Positions 54,398 through 62,173 of a DNA stretch of 64,000 nucleotides are shown here, piece by piece (the stretch's first letter is position 1; each line of letters opens with the position of its first letter). Source of the DNA: a virus; the IMG/VR virus record IMGVR_UViG_3300033145_000476, positions 62,001 to 126,000 of that record; one strand, given 5' to 3'. The position numbers and the translations under genes are program-made. The notes beneath the pieces are model-generated. The model was not told where the DNA came from. It worked only from the letters and a program-made list of their open reading frames with translations, and made no database searches.

Positions 54398-55770
54398 TGG
54401 AAATAATTAGAAGACTGGCAAAAAAGTTTAATACAGCAGGTTACGAACTTTTTGAAGTTGGTGGTCACGTTAGAGATTCTCTGATTGGCAGAGAATCTTA
54501 TGATATTGACCTAACTACTAATGCCAGACCAAAGGTGATTAAATCTTTGGTAAGGGGCTTTGGTAGCGTCTACGATGTTGGTGAGAAGTTTGGAACAATT
54601 GGTCTGATGGTAGATGAACAGCTAATTGAAATCACCACCTACAGAAAGGAAGTTTATGCAAACAATTCTCGCAAACCACAGGTAACCTTTGGCAATAATC
54701 TAATAGATGACCTATCTAGGAGAGATTTTACCATAAATGCTATTGCCCGTAACCCATTGACCGAGGGTATCGTTGATCCATTTGGTGGAATTAAAGACAT
54801 CGAGGCAAGGACTATCAGGTGTGTTGGTAACGATGATGAGAGATTTAATGAAGACCCTCTAAGAATGATGAGGGCAGTTAGATTTGCGTGTCAGCTAGGT
54901 TTCAGAATGGAAGTGAGAGTTAACCATCCAGAGAGGCTTCGCATCATCTCCAATGAAAGAATCAGAGATGAGCTATCCAAAATATTGCTGTCTCTAAAAC
55001 CAGGTTTTGGTATCAGGAGATTGTGCAGTATGAAGCTTATGGATTATATTTTTCCAGAATTTATAAACCTGAAAAATATAGAGCAAGGCAAAAATCACAT
55101 CAAAGATGCTTTCCATCACTCTCTAATGGTTCTGGATAAAGGTGCAAGAATTGACCACAAGGAATACAATCTTGAGTTCAGACTCGCTTGCCTACTGCAC
55201 GACATAGCTAAACCAGAAACAAAGACTGAGGATGAAACTGGCGTTCACTTCTATGGTCATCATTTCGTTGGTTCTAAGAAAGCTAGAAAGGCTCTTAGGA
55301 GACTTAAATATGATAATGATACCATAGATAGAGTATGCCATTTAATCAAGTATCATATGACCCCAATTATGTTACAGAAGGAACTTGTTGCAGGTGAGAT
55401 ACGTAAAAGAGTTATAATGAGGATGATTAGAAAAATCGGAGAGAGTAATATTTACTTGCTACTTGACTTGGTTAAGTGTGATATTCGTTCTTCAAAAAAC
55501 TCAAGATACAAATTTATAAATGTTTTGACTACGATGGTTGATGAGTGTATGAAAGAGCAGCCAGAATCTCTCGTTTCACCATTAGACGGTGACGAGATTA
55601 TGGAACTTTACAACCTAAGACCTTCCCGTGCCGTTGGTAAAATCAAAACCTACTTGACTAATCTTGTTGTAGATGGTAAAATAGATAAGGAAGATAAAGA
55701 GGCTGCTAAAGAAAAAGCTATGGAATATATTAAGACCCAACTAATTGAGGAGATAATGAACGGTGAGTGA
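54397..55770 (+). CDS. cca: tRNA nucleotidyltransferase (CCA-adding) with HD domain
   Basis: A 457-residue protein. EVGGHVRDSLIGRESYDIDL contains the polymerase-beta-type GG and DxD motifs, RRDFTINAIA the second class II motif and EDPLRMMRAVRFACQLGF the base-recognition region. A C-terminal HD domain has LLHDIAKPET and YGHHFVGSKKARKALRRL. It would add or repair the 3' CCA of tRNAs. This fits the tRNA and tmRNA genes here, most of which lack an encoded CCA. ATG overlaps the previous stop. Confidence 0.95.
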   Translation: MEIIRRLAKKFNTAGYELFEVGGHVRDSLIGRESYDIDLTTNARPKVIKSLVRGFGSVYDVGEKFGTIGLMVDEQLIEITTYRKEVYANNSRKPQVTFGNNLIDDLSRRDFTINAIARNPLTEGIVDPFGGIKDIEARTIRCVGNDDERFNEDPLRMMRAVRFACQLGFRMEVRVNHPERLRIISNERIRDELSKILLSLKPGFGIRRLCSMKLMDYIFPEFINLKNIEQGKNHIKDAFHHSLMVLDKGARIDHKEYNLEFRLACLLHDIAKPETKTEDETGVHFYGHHFVGSKKARKALRRLKYDNDTIDRVCHLIKYHMTPIMLQKELVAGEIRKRVIMRMIRKIGESNIYLLLDLVKCDIRSSKNSRYKFINVLTTMVDECMKEQPESLVSPLDGDEIMELYNLRPSRAVGKIKTYLTNLVVDGKIDKEDKEAAKEKAMEYIKTQLIEEIMNGE

Positions 55771-55978
55771 GATAGATTCTTTTAAGGAGGATTATATCAA
55801 GGGTTATGTTGACCCTTATATTAATAGGTTGCTTGACCTTAGAAATATCATTAAAAACGCAACAAGCTATGGTGAGATTGCTAAGGCATTAGATCGTGAG
55901 AAGGCGGCGTTAAGAACAGCGTTTCCAGAATTGATAGAAAGGAAAAATGCCCAAAAGGACACTCAAACCAATACCTAA
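55763..55978 (+). CDS. Small helical protein
   Basis: A 71-residue protein with a GTG start inside the end of cca. Helical, charged. Not recognised. Confidence 0.6.
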   Translation: MSEIDSFKEDYIKGYVDPYINRLLDLRNIIKNATSYGEIAKALDREKAALRTAFPELIERKNAQKDTQTNT

Positions 55979-56069
55979 ACCACCTGTAGCTCCACCAAAA
56001 GAGCCTACGGAAAAGGAGATTGAGGAGGCACGTAAGGGTGGCAAAGATAAGAAGAATCGTGTGCATTAG
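55947..56069 (+). CDS. Small Pro/Lys-rich protein
   Basis: A 40-residue protein, MPKRTLKPIPKPPVAPPKEP..., after AAAGGA. Low complexity, basic at both ends. Overlaps both neighbours. Confidence 0.5.
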   Translation: MPKRTLKPIPKPPVAPPKEPTEKEIEEARKGGKDKKNRVH

Positions 56070-56403
56070 TTGTGGTAACACGGAAGAATTTATCGTGGAC
56101 TCCACACGTAATTGCGTTGGTGCTACTTTACGATTTAATGAAGACGGTAGTGCTGAATTAGATGATTCCTTTGCCCAGGATGTTGATATATTTCCAGGGC
56201 ATTGTGCTATTTGTGGTGCAGAGATAGGTTATGATGCCACCTACAGTCAACCAAAAAGTGGAGTGTTTGGTTGGATATTGGACAAGAAAAATGAAGCAGT
56301 CTGTAACAAATGTGAAAGACGCTTCGAATGCTTTACTGAAAGGAATGGTGATAAACCTTGTCTTGGTTTTAGATTCAAAGAGGAATTTGCAGAAGTAGAA
56401 TGA
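56038..56403 (+). CDS. Cys-tag protein with two zinc ribbons
   Basis: A 121-residue protein; GTG 56038 after GAGGAGG is preferred. CISCGNTEEF and CAICGAEIG are ribbon knuckles; the tag CNKCERRFECFTER is at residues 89-102. Confidence 0.75.
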   Translation: MAKIRRIVCISCGNTEEFIVDSTRNCVGATLRFNEDGSAELDDSFAQDVDIFPGHCAICGAEIGYDATYSQPKSGVFGWILDKKNEAVCNKCERRFECFTERNGDKPCLGFRFKEEFAEVE

Positions 56404-56726
56404 AATGTGATGAGTGCGAATATAGATTTATTTGTTTTACGACCAAAGAAAGACCTATCAGGGTAAAAATAAATTGGCAACTAACCAACAGTTGTTCGAG
56501 GTGTCGGTACGCTGATTTTACTGCTTCTTATGGTGACCATACTAAAAGAGTGGTGACTGTATGTAAAAAGAAAAATTGGTTAGTTCACCAAAAATCTTCT
56601 TGCAGTGAATTTGAACCAAAAGACGTGAAAGAAATTGACAAGGTATATGCTGAACTGCGGGCTGAATTAAATAAAAAGAACCGTAGAAGTAAATTACCAA
56701 AGTATTGTGAGTTAGATGAAGATTGA
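56400..56726 (+). CDS. Cys-tag protein, tag at the N-terminus
   Basis: A 108-residue protein starting MKCDECEYRFICFTTK, so the tag is at residues 3-15. It is followed by CSRCRYADF...CKKKNWLVHQKSSC, a second Cys/His cluster, and a helical end with KLPKYCELDED. It is paralogous to the next gene. Confidence 0.78.
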   Translation: MKCDECEYRFICFTTKERPIRVKINWQLTNSCSRCRYADFTASYGDHTKRVVTVCKKKNWLVHQKSSCSEFEPKDVKEIDKVYAELRAELNKKNRRSKLPKYCELDED

Positions 56727-57189
56727 AAAGCTAACCTATAATAGTAACGTAATTGGGTATGATAAAGATGACGACTTTGAAGATGAAGAAGCTGATGACC
56801 AATATGAGCTAAGACAAAAGCTCTATAAGCTTGTAAAGAGATGTGAGAGATGTAAATTTCGTTTCAAGTGTTACACTCAGAATACGGCAGATAGACCTGA
56901 ACAGCTTAAAGGCATCAACTTTGAAGTTGCAAAGTGCTGTATAAGATGCACTCACGGACACTTTAGGAGAGGGAAAGACCAATACAGGAGAGTTGGTAAA
57001 TGTAGCATACACAAAGTTTCTGTTCACCAATTCTCTTACTGTGATAATTTCAATCCTAAACGAGTAGACAACCTAACATATGTTGTCTATGATGAGATAA
57101 AGAAAGAAATGGAATTTTTGACACCTAATTTTGGGTTACCAAGATATTGTATAGTTGATAAAAAGCATCTGGAGGTTAAATATGGCTAA
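56716..57189 (+). CDS. Cys-tag protein, paralogue of the preceding gene
   Basis: A 157-residue protein. An acidic N-terminus, the tag CERCKFRFKCYTQ at residues 43-55, then CCIRCTHGHF...CSIHKVSVHQFSYC and a helical end with GLPRYCIVDKK. Everything after the tag parallels the previous protein, so they are tandem duplicates with different N-termini. Confidence 0.78.
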   Translation: MKIEKLTYNSNVIGYDKDDDFEDEEADDQYELRQKLYKLVKRCERCKFRFKCYTQNTADRPEQLKGINFEVAKCCIRCTHGHFRRGKDQYRRVGKCSIHKVSVHQFSYCDNFNPKRVDNLTYVVYDEIKKEMEFLTPNFGLPRYCIVDKKHLEVKYG

Positions 57190-57385
57190 GTTAGTTCCAA
57201 ATACTTGCGTAAATTGTCACACACCTGTTGGTTATGTAACTGAAGAAGCCCTTCAAATACCAACAATGTGTGTTGCGTGTGCTGCCGATCCAGAGGTGAT
57301 GGAGGAGTGGGGGCACGAACCAATCGGGCAACCAAAAGAAGTATTAAAATATTATAGAAGTAAAGCTAATAAACTTTCTGTTTGA
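57182..57385 (+). CDS. Zinc-ribbon protein
   Basis: A 67-residue protein from ATG 57182 after GGAGGT. CVNCHTPVGY and CVACAADP form a C2C2 ribbon. Confidence 0.7.
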   Translation: MAKLVPNTCVNCHTPVGYVTEEALQIPTMCVACAADPEVMEEWGHEPIGQPKEVLKYYRSKANKLSV

Positions 57386-57392
57386 GGTAGCT

Positions 57393-57812
57393 ATGTTCGA
57401 TGAACTGACCAATGATGAATTAAAGGTATTGGCTGATGCAGTCAATTTTATATTGAACTCTGGCGCTTATGAAAATGTGCTATCTATGGGACTCGTAGAA
57501 AAAGCACTAGATTCTCAGATAGAAACCTTAGAGGAGGCTTTCAATAAGCTCAAGACAGCAAATAAAGAACGCAACGGGATAGATATGGATGAAGAAGAGG
57601 AATGTTCTGATGAACTTTACCTCGACCTGAAAGAAGGTGGTTCACTTGAGGAAGTGAAAAGAATAAACACTCCAGAGTTCTTTGACGAGCTAAAAAGAGC
57701 GGGGTTTCCTGATAAGGATAAATACCAAGTCATTTGCAAAAAATGTTTGGCTAAGAAATATGGGGTAGACCCACACGAATTTGATTTTATTCAAACATTT
57801 GGGGAGGAATGA
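57393..57812 (+). CDS. Hypothetical protein
   Basis: A 139-residue acidic helical protein (MFDELTNDELKVLADAVNFI) with a CKKCLAKKYG near the end. Possibly binds one metal. Not recognised. Confidence 0.65.
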   Translation: MFDELTNDELKVLADAVNFILNSGAYENVLSMGLVEKALDSQIETLEEAFNKLKTANKERNGIDMDEEEECSDELYLDLKEGGSLEEVKRINTPEFFDELKRAGFPDKDKYQVICKKCLAKKYGVDPHEFDFIQTFGEE

Positions 57813-58438
57813 TGGGTATAGATAGTTGGCAGTCAAATTATAATAGATTCCAGAAACTCTTTCATAAAGGTGAACAGGTTGTCGTAGGCTTTCGAGAAGA
57901 CTACACTCACGGATACATAACCAAAATAGACGAGACAGGGTTTGGGTTATTTCAATTGAACAAACCTAAAGAGTATTGGTATGATTGGAATCATTTCGAA
58001 TTTATTTCACATCCTGGTTTTAGGTTTAAGAAACTTCCCAATATCGGTGAAGAGTGGATTGATAATGTTAATCTATTTACTATTAAATTGATGGATGAGT
58101 TCACCGAATTTCCGCTTGAACATATGATAGAACGGGATCTTGCCATCCATTACCAGTTTCATAATTCAAATGACATCATAGCGTGCATAAACAAATTTAG
58201 AGTTCTGCCAACAGATTTTCAAAACTTTGAAGCTGGTTCTCCTTGGGGTAAGCTAGAATTGCGAGTACATACAAACGAAGCAGAGTTGGTAGCACACCAA
58301 CAATTCTTACAAACCTTGCCCACAGTGCGTGGCGACTTTGACATACTCAAAGCTTACTTCTTCAACGATGATAAGATACGTTTTACTAATTTAGCGGGAA
58401 CTGCATCAAAAGAAGTGAGGGATAATGAAGAACTTTAG
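57812..58438 (+). CDS. Hypothetical protein, last gene of the plus-strand train
   Basis: A 208-residue protein (MGIDSWQSNYNRFQKLFHKG). Start is 57812 or the adjacent ATG 57809; GGGGAGG precedes both. N-terminal SH3-like outline (GEQVVVGFREDYTHGYITKI) and a helical C-terminal half. Its 3' end overlaps a minus-strand gene. Confidence 0.65.
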   Translation: MGIDSWQSNYNRFQKLFHKGEQVVVGFREDYTHGYITKIDETGFGLFQLNKPKEYWYDWNHFEFISHPGFRFKKLPNIGEEWIDNVNLFTIKLMDEFTEFPLEHMIERDLAIHYQFHNSNDIIACINKFRVLPTDFQNFEAGSPWGKLELRVHTNEAELVAHQQFLQTLPTVRGDFDILKAYFFNDDKIRFTNLAGTASKEVRDNEEL

Positions 58439-58516
58439 CCCGCACTTTTCGCAGTCGGTGGGTTGGCAATCGTATATATCAGTTTCACCATAGTTATTTT
58501 CTACTTTGAGACGCAT
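58406..58516 (-). CDS. Short protein with truncated Cys tag
   Basis: A 36-residue protein, MRLKVENNYGETDIYDCQPT..., ending DCEKCGLKFFIIPHFF. The Cys pair and Lys-Phe of the tag are present but the third Cys and aromatic-Thr are missing. GGAGG precedes the ATG. It runs antisense into the end of the gene at 57812; it may be a real short form or a truncated copy at the convergence point. Confidence 0.5.
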   Translation of the reverse strand: MRLKVENNYGETDIYDCQPTDCEKCGLKFFIIPHFF

Positions 58517-58677
58517 ATAACCTCCACTATAATTGCCTTAGCGTGAGACATAGCATAACCATCTTTACTCTTCCAAACATTGAATCCAACATTCTCAACT
58601 GCCTCATCTGTATACCAGGGGTCGCCAGAACTAACGTAACTTCTGGTTGGCAGAGGATGAATTTGTGTAATTCTCAT
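58501..58677 (-). CDS. Small hypothetical protein
   Basis: A 58-residue protein, MRITQIHPLPTRSYVSSGDP..., aromatic and acidic with a C-terminal strand. Overlaps the start of the next gene. Not recognised. Confidence 0.55.
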   Translation of the reverse strand: MRITQIHPLPTRSYVSSGDPWYTDEAVENVGFNVWKSKDGYAMSHAKAIIVEVICVSK

Positions 58678-58830
58678 TATCTCTAGTTTGTATGTTATAC
58701 TGAACGTAAGGAAGCAGAGATAAAATGGGAAACATTCTACAACGTAGTAAAGGGGAAAGCAAAACCTAATTTACTCTTTAGAGGATAAAGAAAAGAGAAC
58801 ACGAAAGCTTATTAACAAGGCATAATTAAA
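58678..58830 (+). other. Gap, possibly a short plus-strand transcript
   Basis: A TATACT with TGT before it (58696-58701) looks like an extended -10, but the -35 is weak. A 14-codon frame MGNILQRSKGESKT follows. The terminator at 58831 would end such a transcript. No firm gene. Confidence 0.3.
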
Positions 58831-58857
58831 CCCGTCTCATTGAGACGGGTTCTTTGT
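58831..58857 (+). terminator. Terminator between convergent units
   Basis: CCCGTCTC-ATT-GAGACGGG is a perfect 8-bp stem followed by TTCTTTGTT. It lies between plus- and minus-strand units and may work for both. Confidence 0.8.
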
Positions 58858-58921
58858 TAAAATAATTAATTAGGAATTTTTCCTCCACCCAGTGGACAAA
58901 AGTAAAGTTTAATTTAATATT

Positions 58922-59509
58922 TTAACTTACATCTAAAAATAATTTAACTGTATTTCCTTCCTGAGCTACCAGCAAGTTTCCTAGCTCCACGTATGACAAA
59001 ATATCAGTTTCCTCAGCAAAATCTGCTGGAATCGGAACAATGTCTTGTGGTAGAACGTCAATACCACTTCTCCAGAAGAACTCGGCTACAGCTTCACTAC
59101 AGATCATCTTTGGATCTCTCTTATATTTGTGAATAAGAGGTCGTTTTATCCCAAACTTTTCACGTAGCACACGCAAAGCTGCGTAACGAAGTGCTCCAAA
59201 CCAATCATAAGATGCTTTGTTATCGCTTGCAACCTCGACTGCTTTCTTGATGAGCATCTTAATTTCCTTTTTAGTTAGATTGGGACGCATAACCACAACT
59301 CGTCTGCCGTCCTGGTGAGCGACATTTTGAATGACTACCCCACGATTATCACTCTCAACTAATAAGGGAATGTCAGTAAACCCCACACCTAGATACATTT
59401 CTACGTGCTCATATCTGCCCATAGCCCATCTTTTAATCTTGGAAAAAGTATCTTGTCTATTATTCAAACAAACTAAGACATCACAAGCTTGCAGTTCAAT
59501 CAAATCCAT
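58922..59509 (-). CDS. YiiX-type permuted papain-like hydrolase
   Basis: A 195-residue protein. QACDVLVCLNN, the His in YEHVEMYLG and the Cys in MICSEAVAEFFWRSG are the catalytic His and Cys in the permuted order of the YiiX/NlpC-P60 superfamily, followed by DILPQDIV-like Asp/Pro. It may cleave cell-wall or amide bonds. ATG 59509 is chosen over an upstream TTG. Confidence 0.8.
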   Translation of the reverse strand: MDLIELQACDVLVCLNNRQDTFSKIKRWAMGRYEHVEMYLGVGFTDIPLLVESDNRGVVIQNVAHQDGRRVVVMRPNLTKKEIKMLIKKAVEVASDNKASYDWFGALRYAALRVLREKFGIKRPLIHKYKRDPKMICSEAVAEFFWRSGIDVLPQDIVPIPADFAEETDILSYVELGNLLVAQEGNTVKLFLDVS

Positions 59510-59867
59510 ATTCGTATTCAATTACCCTCACCCCCGCTTTTTTGGCTTGCTCAACCATATTTTTTGTGCCTTTGCTTTTCTCTTTGGCACTATAAAAGGC
59601 AAGCACCAAATCAGGCTTACCTTCAACTAACATTTGTTTATTTCTTATTGGACCTGCTGCCTTACCGTATGTTGCCCAATCAGCAGGAAATTCAATAACC
59701 TTCCACCCCCACGCTTCTGCTATCTCACGTGCCATTGTGTCAGCACCTTTTGCACCACCTTCAATGATGGTTGCACTAGGTGATAGATTGGACATAATGC
59801 TGACCATCTTTGCTCGACCAACATAATCCCTACTACCACAAATCAATACTCGTTGTGCGTTTTCCAT
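59496..59867 (-). CDS. SLOG-family protein (DUF2493)
   Basis: A 123-residue protein. RVLICGSRDY, IIEGGAKGADTMAREIAEAW and the AAGPIRNKQMLVEGKPDLVL block match the YspA/DUF2493 branch of the SLOG nucleotide-binding superfamily. Possible role in nucleotide signalling; widespread in phages. ATG 59867 follows GGAG. Confidence 0.85.
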   Translation of the reverse strand: MENAQRVLICGSRDYVGRAKMVSIMSNLSPSATIIEGGAKGADTMAREIAEAWGWKVIEFPADWATYGKAAGPIRNKQMLVEGKPDLVLAFYSAKEKSKGTKNMVEQAKKAGVRVIEYEYGFD

Positions 59868-59880
59868 TAAAAACTCCGAA

Positions 59881-60749
59881 ACTATAAGTAGACCCATAAG
59901 CCGAATTCTGTTTTATGTGAACATTTATCTTGATTTAATGTTACCACTAAATTCTTCGCCACCTACCCGAAGCTATAGAGTGAGCACTCAGCTTCTGCTT
60001 GGTGTTGCACCAGATGGAGTTTACCTCTCCTACTTATACTCCCTATTCCTACCTGAAAATGTAGGTGTTTGACTGTGACAATTGGGACACAAGAATTCTA
60101 AATTTTCTGGTCTATTATCATTACTAATACCATTCTTGTGGTTTAATTGTAAGGAAATCTTTTTACCTTGCCACTCACCAACATTACCGCAGACTTGACA
60201 TTTATATTCTATTATCTGCCTTCTAATAACACGTCTTTTTAATGTTGCACCACATACTCTTGAGTTCTCACAAAAAACTTCCTTATCTGGTACAGGTGGT
60301 TTACGACTAACCTGATAATGTCTGCCCAAATTATTGTTGTATCCCAATGGAATATGTGAGATGTCCAAGTTATCTGCCTTGATACGCTTCTTGAGAATTT
60401 CATACCCCGAAGCCACATTTGGAACATCTATCTCTTTTAGTGTACCAATTAAAGTATCGTGTTTATAGAGCATATTCTGCAAGTCTTCTTTAGGTATTGT
60501 CCATATTTTTGACCTTTTCCTTTGTTTATACATTCTAGCCTCGTGGTAGAGATAAGTAGGAGTTTAGCACTTGTCGTCAGATTTCTCTGCTAGGGTGTTA
60601 CCCTACATCCTGCTCGATGGTGTTCGGACTTTCCTCTCTCTTTCTAACCTACCTTGATTTTCTGACCGATCCTAATCCCTGCAAGATTCCCAGGTCATAT
60701 TTGCAGCCTCGGTTTAGAAAGTTGAGCGTTCACTCGGTCTACTTATAGT
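59881..60749 (-). ncRNA. rnpB: RNase P RNA with an HNH gene inside helix P12
   Basis: The 5' and 3' ends form P1 (ACTATAAGTAGACC pairing with GGTCTACTTATAGT, 14 bp). Signature regions are present: AGAGGAAAGTCCGAAC, then CGACAAGTGCTAAAC, and AGGTAAACTCCATCTGGTGC, then GATAAATG and AACAGAATTCGGCTTAT near the 3' end. Removing 60038-60551 leaves about 355 nt, the usual size of a type A RNase P RNA, which matures tRNA 5' ends. The two arms of P12 (60552-60562 and 60027-60037) pair perfectly over 11 bp on either side of a complete HNH gene. The 5' end lies 3 nt from the end of the tRNA-Ser. Confidence 0.93.
60030..60533 (-). CDS. HNH homing endonuclease inside the RNase P RNA
   Basis: A 167-residue protein. 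SLQLNHKNGISNDNRPENLE, then FLCPNCHSQTPTFSGRN is the canonical HNH core of phage homing endonucleases; CENSRVCGAT and CQVCGN give a zinc knuckle. GAGG lies 6 nt before the ATG. The codons for Glu-Tyr-Lys-stop form part of the 3' strand of RNase P helix P12. There is no room for a group I intron core, so it is a gene inside an RNA loop rather than in an intron. Confidence 0.9.
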   Translation of the reverse strand: MYKQRKRSKIWTIPKEDLQNMLYKHDTLIGTLKEIDVPNVASGYEILKKRIKADNLDISHIPLGYNNNLGRHYQVSRKPPVPDKEVFCENSRVCGATLKRRVIRRQIIEYKCQVCGNVGEWQGKKISLQLNHKNGISNDNRPENLEFLCPNCHSQTPTFSGRNREYK

Positions 60750-60752
60750 ATA

Positions 60753-60840
60753 TGGCGGAGGGTGTGAGATTCGAACTCACGGTGGTTTGACCCACTTCAG
60801 TTTTCAAGACTGCTCCTTTAATCCACTCAGGCAACCCTCC
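60753..60840 (-). tRNA. tRNA-Ser (UGA)
   Basis: An 88-nt cloverleaf with long variable arm typical of tRNA-Ser. Anticodon TGA in the loop CTTGAAA. The 3' CCA is encoded. It ends 3 nt before the RNase P RNA, so the two are probably co-transcribed. Confidence 0.93.
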
Positions 60841-60865
60841 TAATTGTTAATCTTGTTCTTCCAAT

Positions 60866-61021
60866 TTACCTTTCTTTATCTCTATGCTTTTTTGCGTCTG
60901 CCCTGCAAGCTCTTTTACAGAAGTACATACATATCGGAATACAAACACATAAGTCAATTACTATATGGATTATAAATTCAACAAGTGAAATTGTAGCACC
61001 AAAAATAATAAACTCAATCAT
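60866..61021 (-). CDS. Small membrane protein
   Basis: A 51-residue protein, MIEFIIFGATISLVEFIIHI..., a long hydrophobic helix and then CKRACRADAKKHRDKER, a basic Cys-containing tail. The start overlaps the cupin stop (ATGA). Confidence 0.6.
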   Translation of the reverse strand: MIEFIIFGATISLVEFIIHIVIDLCVCIPICMYFCKRACRADAKKHRDKER

Positions 61022-61347
61022 TTAGCTCTTCCATAATCATCTTCTAACCTTACAACATCATCTACTTCTGGTGTAGAAACTTCGATAATAAAAGTATCGT
61101 GAATTGCTTTTATTCTGTGTTTAGTGAGTGGTGGTAAATGAATTGAGTCACCTGTAACCATCACATTAAGTTCATCATTTATATAGAACTCAGCCAATCC
61201 ACTCAGTATATAAAGAGTTTCGTCTTTCACTTCGTGATATTGTAAACTTAACCTCTCCCCTCGTTTCACGAACAAGAGTTTGCCCACATATTTTTCCTCT
61301 TCAGCAAACCAAATTTCGTAGCCCCAGGGTTTATCTACGTGCTTCAT
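61018..61347 (-). CDS. Cupin, mannose-6-phosphate-isomerase-type
   Basis: A 109-residue protein. PWGYEIWFAEEEKYVGKLLF, the metal-binding-type LQYHEVKDETLYILSG and later GDSIHLPPLTKHRI match the C-terminal cupin domain of GDP-mannose pyrophosphorylase/phosphomannose isomerase proteins. It likely isomerises or binds a sugar phosphate. GAGG sits just before the ATG. Confidence 0.87.
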   Translation of the reverse strand: MKHVDKPWGYEIWFAEEEKYVGKLLFVKRGERLSLQYHEVKDETLYILSGLAEFYINDELNVMVTGDSIHLPPLTKHRIKAIHDTFIIEVSTPEVDDVVRLEDDYGRAK

Positions 61348-61511
61348 TTCCTCTTTAGAATCTCCACAATTTTCCAGCCGTACTCGTTAATCAATTTTGT
61401 GCGATAAGAAGATTCAAGCTTAGTAATAAAGGGATCTTCCATTTGTGCTACCTTTAATAGTAAGGCATCCAACTCCTTCGTTACTTCCTGATAAAGCTCA
61501 AACTTTTTCAT
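61344..61511 (-). CDS. Small helical protein
   Basis: A 55-residue protein from ATG 61511 (MKKFELYQEVTKELDALLLK). Its first codon is within two bases of the 3' end of tRNA-Thr. Mostly one charged helix. Coupled to the cupin by ATGA. Confidence 0.6.
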   Translation of the reverse strand: MKKFELYQEVTKELDALLLKVAQMEDPFITKLESSYRTKLINEYGWKIVEILKRK

Positions 61512-61513
61512 TG

Positions 61514-61586
61514 AGCTGGCGGCAGGAATCGAACCCGCTACCAGTTGTTTACAAGACAACCGCTCATCCTTATGAGCTTCGCCAGC
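61514..61586 (-). tRNA. tRNA-Thr (UGU)
   Basis: A 73-nt cloverleaf with acceptor GCTGGCG/CGCCAGC and anticodon TGT in loop CTTGTAA. CCA is not encoded. Confidence 0.92.
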
Positions 61587-61661
61587 ATAAGCGGGGAAGT
61601 GGTCACAGGCTGTATAGCAAATCAATCGTGACCCAAATTTACGCTACATAACCACCTTCCC

Positions 61662-61740
61662 TGGTCGGGGTGAGAGGATTCGGACCTCCGACTCCGTGAT
61701 CCCAAATCACGTGCTCTAAACCTGACTGAGCTACACCCCG
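61662..61740 (-). tRNA. tRNA-Pro (UGG)
   Basis: 79 nt including an encoded CCA; acceptor CGGGGTG/CACCCCG and anticodon TGG in loop TTTGGGA. It begins 1 nt after the stop of the Cys-tag gene at 61741. Confidence 0.93.
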
Positions 61741-61995
61741 TCAATACAATATTTTGCTTACATCAACAAGACCTTTTCCAGCTTTAACCAACCAATCTTT
61801 GCCCCACATCTTAGCAACCCTATTAAAAAGATCTCTATCTTCTACAATAACGCTGTCGGTGCGTGGTACTCCCATCTCTTTATTTTTGCCCTCAGTGAAA
61901 CAAAGGAATCTTAAATAGCAAGATTCACAATTATCAGGACAATCCATACATAAATAACCACCACCCTGTAAGAAGTGATAAACAACCTTCTTCAT
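61741..61995 (-). CDS. Cys-tag protein between tRNA genes
   Basis: An 84-residue protein. CMDCPDNCESCYLRFLCFTE is at residues 16-35, with the tag itself at 23-36. Helical end with MWGKDWLVKAGKG. It fills the gap between tRNA-Ala and tRNA-Pro. Confidence 0.78.
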   Translation of the reverse strand: MKKVVYHFLQGGGYLCMDCPDNCESCYLRFLCFTEGKNKEMGVPRTDSVIVEDRDLFNRVAKMWGKDWLVKAGKGLVDVSKILY

Positions 61996-61999
61996 AATG

Positions 62000-62073
62000 T
62001 GGAGGGCAGGAGACTCGAACTCCTAATCTTCTGCTTGCAAAGCAGTTGCTCTCCCTAATTGAGCTAGCCCCCC
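62000..62073 (-). tRNA. tRNA-Ala (UGC)
   Basis: 74-nt cloverleaf, acceptor GGGGGGC/GCCCTCC (one G-U), anticodon TGC in loop TTTGCAA, and one A-A mismatch at the top of the anticodon stem. No CCA encoded. Confidence 0.9.
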
Positions 62074-62173
62074 TTTGTACATAAAGTAACGTGGTAAATC
62101 TTCCAAGTAAACCCAATCTAACCAGTAAATTCCATTTACCACAATCCAAGCTCTAACATATAAGGATAGTTCT

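Noticed and set aside
60030-60551. A group I intron in the RNase P RNA
   Set aside because: The insert is filled by the HNH gene and leaves about 18 nt outside it, too little for an intron core.
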